From positions 1,843,001 to 1,907,000 of the forward strand of contig NZ_JAUSXC010000001.1 of assembly GCF_030823405.1 (NCBI RefSeq): a DNA stretch of 64,000 nucleotides, written 5' to 3'. Each line of letters opens with the position of its first letter. The stretch's first letter is position 1. Positions 62,697-64,000 of the stretch are shown here, piece by piece. The DNA comes from Chryseobacterium ginsenosidimutans. Its GTDB lineage: Bacteria > Bacteroidota > Bacteroidia > Flavobacteriales > Weeksellaceae. The notes beneath the pieces were generated by a model. The model was not told where the DNA came from. It saw only the letters and a program-made list of their open reading frames with translations, and ran no database searches. The translations under genes and the position numbers were made by a program.

Positions 62697-63311
62697 CTAC
62701 ATTTTAATCATTGAAAAAACATAGAACATTTCCGTTGCTATCTGTAAACTTCTATCAGCATAGACCTTTGATTGTTCCGGTGTATTGTCTGAAATTTTAG
62801 GGTCTTCAAATGTGATAGGTATTCTCTTTTCTGCTCCTGCAATAAAAGGGCATCCGCCGTCTGCCTGTGAACAGGTCATAATAGCTGCAAACGCTGATAC
62901 AGGATTGAAAGGGCTATCATATTTTTTGGAGAAACCAACAATCGGCAAAGAATTATCACTATACTTTATGGCATATACAGGATTGTCGGTATCTGCTATT
63001 TTGAAAATACTTAATCCCTGATGTGTCAATGCTTCTGCCACTTTCGGGAATAATGCCGTTTCTTCTGTACCACCCGAATAACAATGTACCTTTGGGATAA
63101 CATAGTGTGCTGCTGCTACCTGTGCCCAAACCTGCGATAAATGGCTTCTTCGGGAATTGTGGGTACAAATGAAGTTGATACTTATTTCCTGACTATTGTT
63201 TACTTTTTGCTGTACAAAATCTATCAGTGGTCGTAATATATTTTTGCGTTCTTCACTGATGTTTTGAAAAGTAGTAACATTATTTATTGTTTCAACTAAA
63301 TTCTTATACAT
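62697..63311 (-). CDS. LMW-phosphatase-type arsenate reductase
   Basis: About 204 residues from MYKNLVE. A low-molecular-weight phosphatase fold with the loop FICTHNSRRS (Cys-x5-Arg) and later Cys residues in MTCSQADGGCP that could form the redox relay of ArsC. It reduces arsenate to arsenite for Acr3, or is a protein-tyrosine phosphatase of the same fold. The 63365 start overlaps the next gene and is rejected. Confidence 0.8.
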   Translation of the reverse strand: MYKNLVETINNVTTFQNISEERKNILRPLIDFVQQKVNNSQEISINFICTHNSRRSHLSQVWAQVAAAHYVIPKVHCYSGGTEETALFPKVAEALTHQGLSIFKIADTDNPVYAIKYSDNSLPIVGFSKKYDSPFNPVSAFAAIMTCSQADGGCPFIAGAEKRIPITFEDPKISDNTPEQSKVYADRSLQIATEMFYVFSMIKM

Positions 63312-63330
63312 TTTGATTGATTTAAAGGGT

Positions 63331-63795
63331 TTAACAACATCCTGAATTAGGTGTGCAGGAAGCATTATTCAACGCTGATAATTTTATTTTTTGCTTTTCG
63401 ACAGGAATACCGCAAGCATCCTGAGCAAGACAAGCTGTTGTTTTACTTTTCAGTACGAATGTTTTTCCGTTGAAATCCAAATCATATTTCCCGATAGTAT
63501 CAATTTGATATTCTACTTCAATTTCGGCATCTTCCATACCTAATTTTTCTTCGGATAGTTTGATGATATTTAATAGTTTGGTTGGCTTCAATCTATGTTC
63601 GTAATCGTCAGCATTCCATAATTGGAAATTGACAACTTTTTCATTGCGGATTACACCACCACAATCAATAAAAATTTTATTGATTTGCCCAACTTCGGTA
63701 ACGTGGAAATGTTCGGGAACAAACGTTCCGTTCTCTAATTGAAATTCAACATGCTCTAATGTTGGTAAGATTTCTTTGATTTTTGATAGTTTCAT
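63331..63795 (-). CDS. DUF6428-family protein of the arsenic operon
   Basis: A 154-residue protein that starts MKLSKIKEILPTLEHVEF and ends in a Cys-rich ASCTPNSGCC tail. This family is common beside ArsR and Acr3 genes in Bacteroidota. The terminal cysteines may bind As(III) or another metal; biochemistry unknown. Confidence 0.78.
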   Translation of the reverse strand: MKLSKIKEILPTLEHVEFQLENGTFVPEHFHVTEVGQINKIFIDCGGVIRNEKVVNFQLWNADDYEHRLKPTKLLNIIKLSEEKLGMEDAEIEVEYQIDTIGKYDLDFNGKTFVLKSKTTACLAQDACGIPVEKQKIKLSALNNASCTPNSGCC

Positions 63796-63854
63796 AATTT
63801 CATTATTTAATTGTTATATTGCATTATTACGATTGATTTGGTTAAAATAAATGC

Positions 63855-64000
63855 TTAGCAACATTTATCAATACCTATATCGTCAACAAAGAAAGTATTG
63901 AGTTCCTTCTTAATCTGCTGCCAGACATTTTCATCAATGCAGTAGCATACACTGGTTCCCTCTATATTTCCTTTGATAATACCAATGTTTTTTAGTTCTT
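63855..64000 (-). CDS. ArsR-family regulator, C-terminal part (cut by window end)
   Basis: The minus-strand frame is open at the window edge and ends at 63855 after KELNTFFVDDIGIDKCC. The preceding ELKNIGIIKGNIEGTSVCYCIDENVW is the wing and last helix of an ArsR-type repressor; the CYC and CC cysteines may bind As(III). It probably regulates the arsenic operon. Confidence 0.72.
   Translation of the reverse strand, partial: ELKNIGIIKGNIEGTSVCYCIDENVWQQIKKELNTFFVDDIGIDKCC

Overview
The window reads as low-GC Bacteroidota DNA, most likely a flavobacterium of the Chryseobacterium/Elizabethkingia group. Support comes from SusC/SusD genes, an RteC homologue, DUF3853 and DUF6520 proteins, PRTRC genes, and promoters of the Bacteroidota type (TTTG, about 19 nt, TAnnTTTG). 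No rRNA, tRNA, CRISPR array, integrase, transposase or conjugation gene was seen. A plasmid-type origin (initiator gene, seven iterons, two exact DnaA boxes) means the window is either part of a large plasmid or a chromosome holding a plasmid-derived element; the sequence alone does not decide between them.

Layout. 1-2.4 kb: rhodanese, thioredoxin and methyltransferase genes in a tight + strand cluster for sulfur/thiol handling. 2.4-11.7 kb: a promoter, then a tripartite RND efflux pump (TolC, RND, adaptor) followed without real gaps by two TlpA-type thioredoxins, a periplasmic DsrE-like protein and a SoxB-like metallophosphoesterase. 11.7-14.9 kb: pectate lyase, a YozE-domain protein and a DUF559/Vsr-like nuclease. 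15-20.8 kb: a mutagenesis/alkylation-repair cassette with a DnaE2-like polymerase, a Y-family polymerase, a divergent S24 (LexA-like) regulator with a perfect 19-bp palindrome over its start codon, and an AlkB-like dioxygenase. 20.9-26.3 kb: an AT-rich accessory block, mostly on the minus strand, with a trypsin-like protease, a GIY-YIG-like protein, an HExxH metalloprotease, a HEPN protein and a small regulator. It looks like a defence island and is the best candidate for an undescribed system.

26.8-33.7 kb: SusC/SusD plus an S9 peptidase, probably peptide uptake. 33.8-38.1 kb: a minus-strand DUF6520/MauE-like/lipoprotein operon facing a TPR-AraC regulator. 38.1-44.1 kb: RteC, small DNA-binding proteins, a DnaD-like protein, the Rep initiator, the iteron origin and a Toprim primase. 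44.7-50.3 kb: SSB, accessory genes (two of them broken) and a PRTRC cassette (E, C, F, B, ThiF) with ubiquitin-like, E2-like and E1-like members. 50.3-50.7 kb: a run of hairpins between convergent blocks. 50.7-64 kb: a minus-strand metal-resistance island covering mercury (MerTP-like), copper (multicopper oxidase, P-type ATPase, DUF3347/DUF305 proteins, an HMA-AraC regulator) and arsenic (ArsR, DUF6428, LMW-PTP arsenate reductase, Acr3).

All functional names rest on motif and family recognition by eye; no database search was run.
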